DNA from: Anaerobaca lacustris
Lineage (GTDB): Bacteria > Planctomycetota > Phycisphaerae > Sedimentisphaerales > Anaerobacaceae
Reading direction: 5' to 3'
NCBI RefSeq assembly: GCF_030012215.1
Contig: NZ_JASCXX010000011.1
Span: 62,001 to 126,000 of the forward strand
DNA: 64,000 bases
In this document: piece after piece, positions 1-8,783 of the stretch
Numbering within the stretch: the first letter of the stretch is position 1
Layout: every line of letters begins with the position of its first letter
Program-made: the position numbers and the translations under genes
The notes under the pieces: generated by a model
What the model was told of the DNA's origin: nothing
Database searches by the model: none
What the model saw: only the letters and a program-made list of their open reading frames with translations

Positions 1-1274
1 CTGTGTTGTTGAACGATGGCCTGGGCGTCCTCCGGCGAGTACAGGGCGTTGCCGATCACCCGTATGACCAGCTTGCCCGGCACCCGCTGGTAGTATTGGT
101 AACGAATGACATTCTTGAAGAGATCGCCGTGCATGTTCAGAGCAGCCGCAGAGATCCGCGCGCCACTCTTGCCGATCAGATAGCCCTCAGAACTCCAACG
201 ACCCATCACATTGGAGAACCGGTCCCACTGCCGCCCGCAGGCACAGGTGAAAACCTCCCTTGTCGCCGAGTCATCCGTCCGATAGCGGATCAGTGGCATG
301 GCACGGTTCAGGAATCCCGTCCCCACAATCTCGCCACATTCCCCAACGTCACATGAATTCCCATCCGCGTCGACAATCTCCAGGACTCCATATGCCGGTA
401 TCGCGTGGTAACAAAGGCTGCGGGTGCATTCGCCTCCCATGACCACTCGCTCGCTATGACCATACCACGTGTACACGCGCGTGCCAAACGCCCTCTCGAT
501 GCGCTCCCGCTGCAGTTCCGAGCATGCCTCCGAGCCCAGAAACGCGGCCCTGGTTGGGGGCAGACGCCGCTCCAGATCGTGACGAATCACGTATTCGGCA
601 AGAATATCGACGGCCGACGGATAGCCGTGGATGAAACTCGGCCGATACGCGATGTACCTCTTCAGGTAGGCAGGGAGGCGTTCTTCGGTCATGTGGAAAG
701 GCGAGAACTGCAACTCGTTGTGTATGGGGTTGTGCTGCCAGTAATGCGAATCGTCCACATGGCGAAATGTCACTCCCCGGAACGTCGCCTTTCGGAATCG
801 GGGGGCGTAACCGACACGGGCCCACTGGCTGTGGCCGAAACCCATCTCTTTGGCATACGTGCTGTCGTCTTCCAGAAACGTGAGCTGATTGCCCGTGGAC
901 CCTCCCGTCGTCGCCGTGTGGTGAGGCACGCTGCCCGCCACGCGCGAGGTGAACTGCTCGAACCGATCCTGCACATCACTCTTCTGTATCAGCGGAAACC
1001 CTTTCAGCGCTTCGAACGGAGCGTGTCTGTGAACCAGCCCACGGTACCGATAATAGAAAGGCACCTCGCTGACGGCGTATTGGAGAAGCCGTCCCAGCTC
1101 ATCCTCCTGGAAAGCCCGTATTTCGTCGCGCTTCATCGAATCGAGTTTGCGGCAAAGCTCGAACGCACGCCGGTAGTGCCTACCGGCAAGCCAGGCATAC
1201 GGAACACAGTGGACCAGATGCTTCAAAGCGGCCGGCGTGTCCTCGTACAATCTCCTCAGACTGTGAAACTTCAT
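1..1274 (-). CDS. CapK/PaaK-like adenylate-forming enzyme, partial (runs off left edge)
   Basis: The frame reads from an ATG at 1274 to the left edge without a stop, giving 424 residues of an incomplete protein. It resembles the CapK / phenylacetate-CoA ligase family, which activates carboxylic acids with ATP; members in capsule loci are thought to modify or attach acyl groups. I see the Thr/Gly/Ser nucleotide loop TTGGSTG at residues 122-128, YGHSE at 271-275 (the family's Y-G-x-[ST]-E motif), and LIRYRTDD at 328-335. A Cys pair (CAC, 344-346) could bind metal. The start has GGAG 8 bases upstream, and the gene lies 34 bases after the glycosyltransferase. The C-terminal end is missing, so whether it makes a CoA thioester or only an adenylate cannot be judged. 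Family assignment is firm, the substrate unknown. Confidence 0.85.
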   Translation of the reverse strand, partial: MKFHSLRRLYEDTPAALKHLVHCVPYAWLAGRHYRRAFELCRKLDSMKRDEIRAFQEDELGRLLQYAVSEVPFYYRYRGLVHRHAPFEALKGFPLIQKSDVQDRFEQFTSRVAGSVPHHTATTGGSTGNQLTFLEDDSTYAKEMGFGHSQWARVGYAPRFRKATFRGVTFRHVDDSHYWQHNPIHNELQFSPFHMTEERLPAYLKRYIAYRPSFIHGYPSAVDILAEYVIRHDLERRLPPTRAAFLGSEACSELQRERIERAFGTRVYTWYGHSERVVMGGECTRSLCYHAIPAYGVLEIVDADGNSCDVGECGEIVGTGFLNRAMPLIRYRTDDSATREVFTCACGRQWDRFSNVMGRWSSEGYLIGKSGARISAAALNMHGDLFKNVIRYQYYQRVPGKLVIRVIGNALYSPEDAQAIVQQH

Positions 1275-1308
1275 CGCCCTCGCTCCATTCGTTATCACCC
1301 TGCTTCGA

Positions 1309-2406
1309 TCATGCCACCGACCGGGTCACACGATCCTCCGGATCGGACGTTGCAGCCAACGAACGGTACAACTCCATGAGTTCGCCGCTCACCCGGGCCG
1401 TCGAATAGCCGTTGAGCACCTCCCGGCGACCTGCCTGCCCCATTCGCTCTCTCTCATCACGGTCTCCAATCAGTCTCTTCAGGGCGTCGGCAATTCCCGG
1501 TATGTCCCCCGGCTGTATCCACACCCCATGCACGCCGTCTCGGACGACATCGGGCACGCCGCCCACCGGACAGGTCACCACCGGCAGAGAAAACACCATG
1601 GCCTCGAGAACGGACATGGGCACTCCCTCGACATAGCTCGGAAGGCAGTAGATGTGCGCTCCCGAATACGCTTCGCGCAACGCCGAATCATCCAGCCAGC
1701 CCGGAAAATGGATCTTGTCGAGTAGACCGAGGTCGGACGCCAGCTTTTTGCCGGCATCCACGTCGCCCTTGCCCGCGACGACCAGTTCGACATCGACATC
1801 CGGACACCGCCGTACCACCAGGGCAAACGCCCTGATCAGATCAAACACCCCCTTCTGTTGGCAGATCCAGCCGGCGAAGAGAATGCGGACCGTCGATCCC
1901 TCCCGTCGATTCGCGACGGGCGGAACGAATGCGCACGGATTGGCGATTGTCACCGTTCGGACTCCGCCGAGATACTCTGCGACCTCATCGAGCTTACGCG
2001 GAGACAGACAGATGATGCAGTCGGCGAGCTGCAACAGGTGAACGTTCATTGACCGGCTCAAGGGCCGCATGGATCGGAGATAGTCGCGAAATCCCCCTCC
2101 GTGAATGTGAATGACCAGCTTGCGGCCCAGCAGTTTCGTCAGCAGCGCGAAAGGCCGCTTGCGCCGCCAGCTATTCCTGGACGCCGTGTGAATGTGGATG
2201 ATGTCAGCTCTCAGGATCGCATACGGCGCCAGGAGGTAGGCCTTCATCGCCCCCAGGACCTTTCCGGCGAAACTCCAGTCCCCCACGGTTGCCAGATCTC
2301 GGATGGCAACGTCGCCGTCGGCCACACAGTCCACATAGGTGCGTATGACCGATGCGATGCCACCGCGCGAGGCCTTGTCGGGGCCAATGTGAAGAACGTG
2401 AATCAT
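1309..2406 (-). CDS. Glycosyltransferase family 4
   Basis: A 365-residue cytosolic GT-B fold enzyme of family GT4, which adds a sugar from a nucleotide-sugar donor with retention of configuration, here probably during repeat-unit assembly of the exopolysaccharide. The N-terminal domain begins with VLHIGPDKASRGGIASV (residues 4-20), a glycine-rich acceptor-side loop typical of GT4. The C-terminal domain carries the E-x7-E donor motif: E260 in SYVEG and E268 in VLEAM, followed by PVGGVPDVV. Length is normal for the family. Its ATG overlaps the stop of the acetyltransferase gene by four bases (ATGA), so the two are probably translationally coupled. Donor and acceptor sugars cannot be read from the sequence. 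Confidence 0.92.
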   Translation of the reverse strand: MIHVLHIGPDKASRGGIASVIRTYVDCVADGDVAIRDLATVGDWSFAGKVLGAMKAYLLAPYAILRADIIHIHTASRNSWRRKRPFALLTKLLGRKLVIHIHGGGFRDYLRSMRPLSRSMNVHLLQLADCIICLSPRKLDEVAEYLGGVRTVTIANPCAFVPPVANRREGSTVRILFAGWICQQKGVFDLIRAFALVVRRCPDVDVELVVAGKGDVDAGKKLASDLGLLDKIHFPGWLDDSALREAYSGAHIYCLPSYVEGVPMSVLEAMVFSLPVVTCPVGGVPDVVRDGVHGVWIQPGDIPGIADALKRLIGDRDERERMGQAGRREVLNGYSTARVSGELMELYRSLAATSDPEDRVTRSVA

Positions 2407-3089
2407 CCTCTCGCACCGACAGCTTCCGAACGCAGACCCAGAAGCGATTCATGTCGTTGAATTTCCTGCTCGCCAAACCGGTATCGGAGAACCCTTGCGG
2501 GTACACCGGCGACCACCGCGTAGGGTGGAACGTCGCGCGTCACGACGGCGCCAGCCCCTACCACGGCCCCTCGGTGTATGGTCACGCCCTTGAGGATGGT
2601 GGCACCGGCGCCGATCCACGCATCTCCTTCGATGATCACCGGCTGATCGTTTTCGGGAGATTTCTCGCACACATCGAACATGAAACGTCCGATCTGCGAG
2701 ACATTGTGGTCGCCGGCCATGATGGTCACGTTGGGTCCGAACATCACCTTGCGGCCCACGACGATCCTGTTGCCAGCCGCAGCAGAGAACTTTGCCCCTT
2801 TTCCAATGAAGACGTCATCCGCCAGAAACACGGTCCTATAGGAGAAATCGTCAAATGGATTGAATCGGACGTTCCTGCCACATGCCCCGAACAGCGGACG
2901 CATACAGGCCCGCAAGAGAACATTCACGGCCCCACGCACGACGACCAGAAGACGGCCGGGCAACCTCCACACATTACGAGCAGCAGGCATCGCATGCCCC
3001 ACATGGACGACACTCGTTCCGTTGCTGTCTGCGACCGCTTCCTGCACCTGCATCACCGCCTCGGCAGGCCGTCCGACTGTTCGACTCAT
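2403..3089 (-). CDS. Hexapeptide-repeat acyl/acetyltransferase (WbbJ/LacA type)
   Basis: A left-handed beta-helix acetyltransferase, 228 residues from the start chosen here. The repeats run over the C-terminal two thirds (VVGRKVMFGPNV, VIIEGDAWIGAGATI, VVGAGAVVTRDV), with AGDHNV supplying the likely catalytic His. It would O-acetylate a sugar of the nascent polysaccharide using acetyl-CoA. The ATG at 3089 overlaps the stop of the upstream beta-propeller gene (ATGA), which favours this start. However, residues 7-34 look like a copy of the C-terminal part of the deacetylase encoded at 4327-5721, not like an acetyltransferase. An internal ATG at 2990 would give a 195-residue protein without that piece. 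Enzyme family is clear, true start open. Confidence 0.87.
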   Translation of the reverse strand: MSRTVGRPAEAVMQVQEAVADSNGTSVVHVGHAMPAARNVWRLPGRLLVVVRGAVNVLLRACMRPLFGACGRNVRFNPFDDFSYRTVFLADDVFIGKGAKFSAAAGNRIVVGRKVMFGPNVTIMAGDHNVSQIGRFMFDVCEKSPENDQPVIIEGDAWIGAGATILKGVTIHRGAVVGAGAVVTRDVPPYAVVAGVPARVLRYRFGEQEIQRHESLLGLRSEAVGARG

Positions 3090-4060
3090 CGATATCGCCC
3101 ATCCACTGCCGCCACCCATCCATTCTCTGTCTGGTGCAGGTCCGCATGGTGCATTCCGGCCGCATTCCACCCGACTCCCGTCTTCCCCACGATGGGTTTC
3201 TCTGCTGCCGGCCTTTCGGCATAGCTCGTCTCAGACAGATCGGTTATCTCGAAGGCAAACACCTGGATTCCGTAGCTTGGATGCGTGTCTTGCGCCAGAC
3301 GGTATAGCCTGTCCTCATGTACGACCACTCGACCGGCGGGCCTTGAAGTATGCCTGTTGGACTTCACGATCGGATTCATCGGATGGGGTCGCCACCCTTC
3401 GAATAGATCGTCCGAATAATAGAGATTCAGAATGCTGTTATGTCCTGTAGACACGAACATCCACCACTTATCCGAATGTCGAAACACCGTGGGGTCCACG
3501 TAGCGATATCCGCCCAGCAGGTTTCCCACGTATTCCCACGCCTCCGGAAACTCCGTTGCCCGGTACAGCCTCACGGACAAGTCCTCAGCGCTCTCGGGGA
3601 TCATATAGTAGCTGTCGTCCCACTCGAACACGAACGGGTAGGACAGATGAAATCCCTCATCAAGAACCACCTTCCCATATGTCCATTGTCTCAGATCCGA
3701 GCTCTCTGCATACGCGATAACGCCGCAACAGGTTCCCCGCTTCAGCGCTTCGAAAAACATGAAGTGCTTTCCGTTCTTGGCAATCATAAACGGGTCTGCA
3801 ACAAACAACACGTCTGCGTCTGCAACGTCTTTGGCCGTCAGAACCGGATTGGCGATGTCCTCCGGATCTACCAGGGTGAACGGCGTGCATCCCTTGTATA
3901 TCCCGATGGAAAAGGAACCTGACGCCTGAAGTCTGCGGCACACATGCCTGATGACTCCGTAGGGAAACACCTGATTCCTGTGAATCGTAATCCCATGGAG
4001 TATGCCTGCCACGAACACCGTCGCCAACAAGGAACACGCGATACACAGTCTCTTCTTCAT
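3086..4060 (-). CDS. Beta-propeller (GH43/GINT1-like) protein of polysaccharide locus
   Basis: A 324-residue protein with an N-terminal hydrophobic segment (residues 4-24 of MKKRLCIACSLLA...) followed by a five-bladed propeller like that seen in glucosamine inositolphosphorylceramide transferase-type N-terminal domains and GH43-like proteins. Recognisable blade motifs are DPFM, YPFVFEWDDSYYMIPES and the DPTVF / WWMF pairs. Such domains occur in bacterial O-antigen and capsule loci, often beside glycosyl- or formyltransferases; their role is unproven and may be sugar binding or transfer. The start at 4060 is preferred over a 7-codon longer form because GGAG lies 8 bases before it. Placement between the deacetylase and acetyltransferase suggests a job in polymer modification. 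Confidence 0.7.
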   Translation of the reverse strand: MKKRLCIACSLLATVFVAGILHGITIHRNQVFPYGVIRHVCRRLQASGSFSIGIYKGCTPFTLVDPEDIANPVLTAKDVADADVLFVADPFMIAKNGKHFMFFEALKRGTCCGVIAYAESSDLRQWTYGKVVLDEGFHLSYPFVFEWDDSYYMIPESAEDLSVRLYRATEFPEAWEYVGNLLGGYRYVDPTVFRHSDKWWMFVSTGHNSILNLYYSDDLFEGWRPHPMNPIVKSNRHTSRPAGRVVVHEDRLYRLAQDTHPSYGIQVFAFEITDLSETSYAERPAAEKPIVGKTGVGWNAAGMHHADLHQTENGWVAAVDGRYR

Positions 4061-4326
4061 CGTGCATCTCCTTTCAATCACAACGGCTGTTCGTGGCTAC
4101 ATGACTTCCTAATACGTCACGTCAGAGCCTCCTCCACTAACTGTCTTTGACACTCTGGACACCCAACCGCCCCCGTGAAGGGCGCGGGTGCAGATCCCAA
4201 TGATCCTCACATCGACCCGTCCAGGGAATTCCTGGACCGTTCAAGTATCGCAGCCGCCTCGCAGAAGCGGCATGGCCAAGCGCATCGACACGTTCAGGAT
4301 TTCACACACGACAGGCTCCGGCAGGC

Positions 4327-5721
4327 TCACAAGCTCCGCAGATGGACCGGCAAACAGACGCGGATACGGCCCGCCTGGAGTTCCTCGAAGAGGTAGTCCA
4401 CATACTGCTTGAACTCCTCCAGCAACTCATGATGCATCTCATGCCCCATGTAGACGACCGCCGACCAGTTGCTGTCGGCGATCGCCTTTTGCACCTGGGT
4501 CATGGCCTCGGACGGCAAGGCAGCCGTGACCCGCAGACGTCTTCTGTCATAGAGCGGGTTTCTGTGGGCGACCCCCCCTGAGAGCACCTGCCGCACCTGA
4601 TCGTAATAAGGCCTGAGGTAGCGGTCCATCCCTGGGTTCCAGGCATTTCCCGGAGTGGCGAGAATCCTGGCCCCTTCGCCAAAGCCGCGCAGGCACATCC
4701 AACGAGTCATCGTCGTGATCTGCTCAATCTGCTCATCTTGCGTCAGCCCGTCAAAGGGCATCAGATGATCCCACGTATGATTCCCAATCAAATGTCCGGC
4801 GTACTGCATGTCCATCAGTGCGTCTACCGACAGACATGTAGGCCAAGCGGCATCGACCGTGCGACCTATGATGTAGAAGGTCCCCACCATACCCTTGCCG
4901 GACAAGTAGGCTGCCGCATCATACTGCTCGCGGAGACCGTCATCGAACGTGTTGATGACGATCGGCACATGAGGAGCCGTAGCACCAACCGAGTCCTGGA
5001 AGAACATGAGTCGATCGAGCAGAATGCTGGGAGTGGCATTCGCTTTTGTGTAGAGCAGGACGGCGACGCTACCGATCCGCGACCAGTCGATGTCTCCACT
5101 GGCACTCACAAAGTCGCCCTGGGGAAGAATGGCTTCCTTCCAACCGCACCCTTGCCCCCAGGACAAATTGTAGTCAACGCAGGTGCCGTCCAGATCGAAG
5201 AGGCGAAGCGTAACCTTGTGGATGTGGGAAATATGGCTCATACCGCTGCCTTCCGGCATCTTCAGGCGACAGGCGATGTTGCAGTTGCGTAAGTCTTTCG
5301 GTTCCGAGAAGGTCTTCATCATGTAGCTGTAATTGTAGGAACCGCTTGCAGGCAGTTTGGTCGCCAGGATCGAGGAGAAACGCTTGCTTCCACACAGATA
5401 CGCCTTCTGCCCATCGTACTCGGACACCTCTTCAATCGTCATTCCATCCACCCGTGTCCACTCGGAAGAATCGTCGAAGCAGTCGATGTACACCGGGATG
5501 ATCTCCAGGCGCACCGTCGATGGCGCCGTGGCCGACAGGAGCGCCATCAACTCCCTGCCCAGGTCGGCGGACGAATGCACCCCAAGGTCGGCGGTCCAAT
5601 CGCGATCCCAGCCTGAAGGCCGGACCGCCGCACCGCACACCTCTGCAAGTGCGACCAGCCAGATACCGACCACAATGGTCCCATTCCAGACCGACATATC
5701 GTTGCCATGCAAAGAAACCAT
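4327..5721 (-). CDS. Polysaccharide deacetylase (NodB/CE4) with N-terminal carbohydrate-binding-like region
   Basis: A 464-residue exported protein. Residues 11-32 form a signal/anchor segment. Residues 70-245 look like a beta-sandwich (jelly-roll) domain. The NodB homology domain follows: TFDDG at 258-262 supplies the catalytic base and a metal-binding Asp, and HTWDH at 315-319 the metal-binding His pair. It should remove N- or O-acetyl groups from the exported glycan outside the cytoplasmic membrane. The gene begins 9 bases after the stop of the ligase/polymerase gene. No strong Shine-Dalgarno precedes the ATG at 5721; an ATG at codon 9 is an alternative. The codons for residues 403-429 have a degenerate copy inside the acetyltransferase gene (2988-3071). 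Confidence 0.88.
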   Translation of the reverse strand: MVSLHGNDMSVWNGTIVVGIWLVALAEVCGAAVRPSGWDRDWTADLGVHSSADLGRELMALLSATAPSTVRLEIIPVYIDCFDDSSEWTRVDGMTIEEVSEYDGQKAYLCGSKRFSSILATKLPASGSYNYSYMMKTFSEPKDLRNCNIACRLKMPEGSGMSHISHIHKVTLRLFDLDGTCVDYNLSWGQGCGWKEAILPQGDFVSASGDIDWSRIGSVAVLLYTKANATPSILLDRLMFFQDSVGATAPHVPIVINTFDDGLREQYDAAAYLSGKGMVGTFYIIGRTVDAAWPTCLSVDALMDMQYAGHLIGNHTWDHLMPFDGLTQDEQIEQITTMTRWMCLRGFGEGARILATPGNAWNPGMDRYLRPYYDQVRQVLSGGVAHRNPLYDRRRLRVTAALPSEAMTQVQKAIADSNWSAVVYMGHEMHHELLEEFKQYVDYLFEELQAGRIRVCLPVHLRSL

Positions 5722-5730
5722 TCGCAGCTC

Positions 5731-7125
5731 TCACCAGTGTGCCGGCAGAGAATCCATCGCGCCGGATGGCGCCCAGCCGGCCGTCTCCTCATATGAGCAG
5801 GCGGCATCGCTGGAAAGAGCCAGCACCCGCATGCATACCAGTTGCGCACCGAGAGGATACATGGTCAGGGGGAAGTTCATCTGTCCCGTCAGCAGACTCA
5901 TGACGCCGAACGCCGCCAGCATCGCCCCCATCGCACCGAACTCAACGCTCCTGACGGGCACGTTCATCGCCGTCGATGCGAGAACGCCCCACATCAGGAG
6001 ATAGAGCACCAACCCGAAAACCCCTCCCATAACGATCATATCAAACAGATCGCTGTGACAATGAACCGCAAGCCCGGTGTGCTGGAAGATCAACTCGTGG
6101 ATATTCGCGAACCCCATGCCCATAACGAAGTCACCCAGGTCGGAGTCCCATACGAACCATCGCCATGCCGTCGTGTAGAATACACCGCGTCCCGAACCGA
6201 CTTCTCCGCGATCGAAGTCAAACGTCCATCTGGCGATCAGTTCGTCCGTTCCCCGGTGGATGAGATATACGCTCCCACAAAGGACCAGTCCCACCAGGAA
6301 GACCGTCATGACGCGCATCGCGCTTCGGGGTCTGCAAGATCGCTGCCACCAGATCACCGACCAGAGGGCAACACATCCGACGGCCACCTGGGCCGACCTG
6401 TCAAACGTGACGAACAGAGCCCCAAGCAAGAGCAGCACGCCGACCGCTCGGAACCCGGAGGCGTTCCGAATGGCCATGTACATCATTCCCACGGCAGAGG
6501 ACAGAAGAAGCCCCGCAACCGCCTTGCCGGAAACCCCCTCCGACCCAAAGGAAGCCTCCACACCCGAGGCAGCGTACGCAGCCACGCTCCCCCCCTGTCT
6601 GAAGTAGAAAAAGAGAATCCAGACGGCGCACACAGAGCCGCCGAGGATCAACGAGTTCATCAGCCTCAGAGCGTGCTTTGGCGAGGAGACCAGCAGAGAG
6701 ACGTAATACCATAGCAGGCAGGACATGATGATTCTCAGGCAGACGATCCGTTCGGCCGTGGCAAGATAGGACGGGGTGCGTCCCATCGCCCAGATCCTGA
6801 CGTGGATCGCGCACAGTCCGGCCGTGTAGAGGATAGCAAGCCACTTGAATTGGCGAGACAGGCTGGTCGCGTCTCGGCAAATCAAGGGCAGAGTCGCCAG
6901 GATAACGACAAGATAAACTCCCTGAAACAACTGCATCGGCGAATAACCGGCAATGCCCGATGGCAAGAAGTACATCCCCGCCTGCGTAACCGCCGGGTTG
7001 AGCACCGAAAAGGCGCACAAACCCCAGAAGGCTCCGCTCCTCAGGCCACTGTAGGATGAATCACTGTCGGACAGCAGTGGCATAACGCCGATCCGAGTTG
7101 TCTGATCAAGAAGCGGGATCATCAT
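5731..7125 (-). CDS. O-antigen ligase / polymerase family membrane protein (Wzy_C)
   Basis: A 464-residue polytopic membrane protein, roughly 10-12 hydrophobic helices. The signature of the Wzy/WaaL superfamily is present: a periplasmic loop with GEVGSGRGVFYTTAWRWF, then GMGFANIHE and HCHSDLFDMIVMGG, containing the Arg and His residues expected in the catalytic loop. It would polymerise undecaprenyl-linked repeat units or ligate the polymer to an acceptor. A second member of the superfamily lies at 8784-11315, so the two tasks may be split between them. It follows the flippase gene after an 82-base gap that holds a strong hairpin (7173-7193). Which gene is the polymerase cannot be decided from sequence alone. 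Confidence 0.85.
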   Translation of the reverse strand: MMIPLLDQTTRIGVMPLLSDSDSSYSGLRSGAFWGLCAFSVLNPAVTQAGMYFLPSGIAGYSPMQLFQGVYLVVILATLPLICRDATSLSRQFKWLAILYTAGLCAIHVRIWAMGRTPSYLATAERIVCLRIIMSCLLWYYVSLLVSSPKHALRLMNSLILGGSVCAVWILFFYFRQGGSVAAYAASGVEASFGSEGVSGKAVAGLLLSSAVGMMYMAIRNASGFRAVGVLLLLGALFVTFDRSAQVAVGCVALWSVIWWQRSCRPRSAMRVMTVFLVGLVLCGSVYLIHRGTDELIARWTFDFDRGEVGSGRGVFYTTAWRWFVWDSDLGDFVMGMGFANIHELIFQHTGLAVHCHSDLFDMIVMGGVFGLVLYLLMWGVLASTAMNVPVRSVEFGAMGAMLAAFGVMSLLTGQMNFPLTMYPLGAQLVCMRVLALSSDAACSYEETAGWAPSGAMDSLPAHW

Positions 7126-7172
7126 CCAGTCAGGAACGTGGAACCATCAAGACGAATGTCCGTAGTGGACGA

Positions 7173-7193
7173 GCCTTCCTTTCGAAGGAAGGC
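7173..7193 (-). terminator. Perfect 9-bp stem hairpin between flippase and ligase/polymerase genes
   Basis: A perfect inverted repeat with nine base pairs and a three-base loop (GCCTTCCTT and its complement) lies in the 82-base gap between the flippase stop (7208) and the next start (7125). No T-run follows on the minus strand, so it is not a classical intrinsic terminator. It may be a partial terminator or an RNA-stabilising structure that sets different levels for the two halves of the operon. Confidence 0.45.
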
Positions 7194-7207
7194 ATGGAGC
7201 GACGCGG

Positions 7208-8653
7208 TCAGGCCGCCGCGCGTGCAAGGAAAGGCCCCTGCCCCGTGAGGCGGAGCAGACAGAGCCAGAGATAACACCTGCTGATCAGACGTGAGGCCAC
7301 AAGGCCCAGTCCAACGCCCCACACGCCGAACAGGACCACCAGGGGCAGCCCGACGACAACCGTGATTGCCGCTGAGAGCACCTCGGCAACGAAGCCCGCC
7401 TCCGTATGCTTGATTGCGGTCAGGCCACAATCAGCGGCAGAGGATATCACGAGGATCGCCATCTCCGCACTGAACAAGACAAGCAAACCAGCGGCAGGCA
7501 CGTACTTCCCCGCAAACAGCACTCGCATGAGCGGCTCGGAAAATACATAGATGCCCACACAGTACAAAACCAGAGGCACGGCTAACGCGGCCGCGATCGC
7601 CACCACCACACGACGGACCTGAGGCAGCCCTCTCGTGGCGGCGCGAGACGCCTTCGGAAGCCCAAAGGCAGAAAGCGCCTGGCACATCGGCGAAAGGAAC
7701 AGCGCCGGCATCATGCATGCACCATACAGCCCGACCGCAGCGGGCCCCGCCGAGGCAAAAAGGACCCACCCGTAGAGAGGTCCAGCCACCAGATTGACGG
7801 AAGCCCGCGCCGTCAACCATCGTCCAAGCCGCCAGTTCTCACGCACGTGTTCGGCCAGGACCGCTCGCTCCAGGCGCATCCGGGTACGCATTCTGACAAG
7901 AACGAGAGTGGCCGGAACAGCAGAGCAGACAGCCATCGTGCAGAAGGTCGCCCCAACACCCAGGACGCGCGTCCAGTACAGCACGACGAGCAGGACGATC
8001 ATCGGCGTCTGAACGGTCACGGTCAGAAGCAGGCTGCTCCATACGTGAAGATCCGCCAGAAGAAGCTGACGCACGAAGTCGCGACACAGCACAGAAACCA
8101 ATGCCATGGCGAAGCATACATACAGCACCGCAGGAACCGGAGTCACGTCGGCGACCCACTCCACAAGCGCCAGTACGAGAAGCACGAAGGCGGCTGCCAG
8201 CAGCAGGACCGTCTGAAACACAACGACACTGCCGAGATACGCTGCTCGCGATCGTTCGTCCTTGGACGCAGACAAGGCGACATAGGGTGTCCCGACCAGG
8301 CCGGCGTGAAAGGCAGCGGCCGATACGAGTATGCCGAAGAACAGCGTGTAGAAGCCGTATTCCGCCCTCGCACAGGCCCGGCCAAGGAGCAAACCAGCGG
8401 CAAACGTCGACGCGCTCCTCATCCCCTGATCGAGAAACACCAACGCCCATTGCTGAAGGCCCGCGGGCAGGATCCGCTGGGCAACTCGGTGCACCGGCGC
8501 CGATCCGACAGACAGATCCCCGCCGATGCACACCTTTGGCCCGGCGCATCCGTTTGTGTCCAATACCTCGACAATCTCGCCGACCGGAGACATCATCGCC
8601 TTATCGCGCCCCCTTCGAACAAACCGCGTGTCCTGCTCCAGTTTCACACTCAT
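7208..8653 (-). CDS. Polysaccharide flippase (MOP/Wzx-like)
   Basis: A 481-residue integral membrane protein with about 12 hydrophobic helices after a roughly 75-residue cytoplasmic N-terminus. The helix pattern, with GLLLGRACARAEYGFYTLFF early and a small-residue-rich second half, fits the polysaccharide transporter branch of the MOP exporter superfamily. It would flip lipid-linked repeat units across the inner membrane for polymerisation by the neighbouring Wzy_C proteins. The frame stays open upstream to 9031, but that part overlaps the end of the previous gene; the ATG at 8653 has GGAG about 9 bases upstream and lies after the neighbour's stop. The hydrophilic N-terminal extension (residues 1-55) is longer than usual for Wzx. 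Confidence 0.8.
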   Translation of the reverse strand: MSVKLEQDTRFVRRGRDKAMMSPVGEIVEVLDTNGCAGPKVCIGGDLSVGSAPVHRVAQRILPAGLQQWALVFLDQGMRSASTFAAGLLLGRACARAEYGFYTLFFGILVSAAAFHAGLVGTPYVALSASKDERSRAAYLGSVVVFQTVLLLAAAFVLLVLALVEWVADVTPVPAVLYVCFAMALVSVLCRDFVRQLLLADLHVWSSLLLTVTVQTPMIVLLVVLYWTRVLGVGATFCTMAVCSAVPATLVLVRMRTRMRLERAVLAEHVRENWRLGRWLTARASVNLVAGPLYGWVLFASAGPAAVGLYGACMMPALFLSPMCQALSAFGLPKASRAATRGLPQVRRVVVAIAAALAVPLVLYCVGIYVFSEPLMRVLFAGKYVPAAGLLVLFSAEMAILVISSAADCGLTAIKHTEAGFVAEVLSAAITVVVGLPLVVLFGVWGVGLGLVASRLISRCYLWLCLLRLTGQGPFLARAAA

Positions 8654-8783
8654 TGGACGGACTCCGTCCTCGTGGGTGTACGGATCGACCCATGAGGACG
8701 AATGGTGTCGGCCGGCTGTGGCCGAACACACGGTCACTGTGTACTGTTCAATTCCTTTTCGGCGGCCTGTATCGGCGCCGCCT

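Noticed and set aside
405-1379. Plus-strand open frame of 324 codons near the left edge
   Set aside because: Antisense to the CapK-like gene, whose frame shows family motifs.
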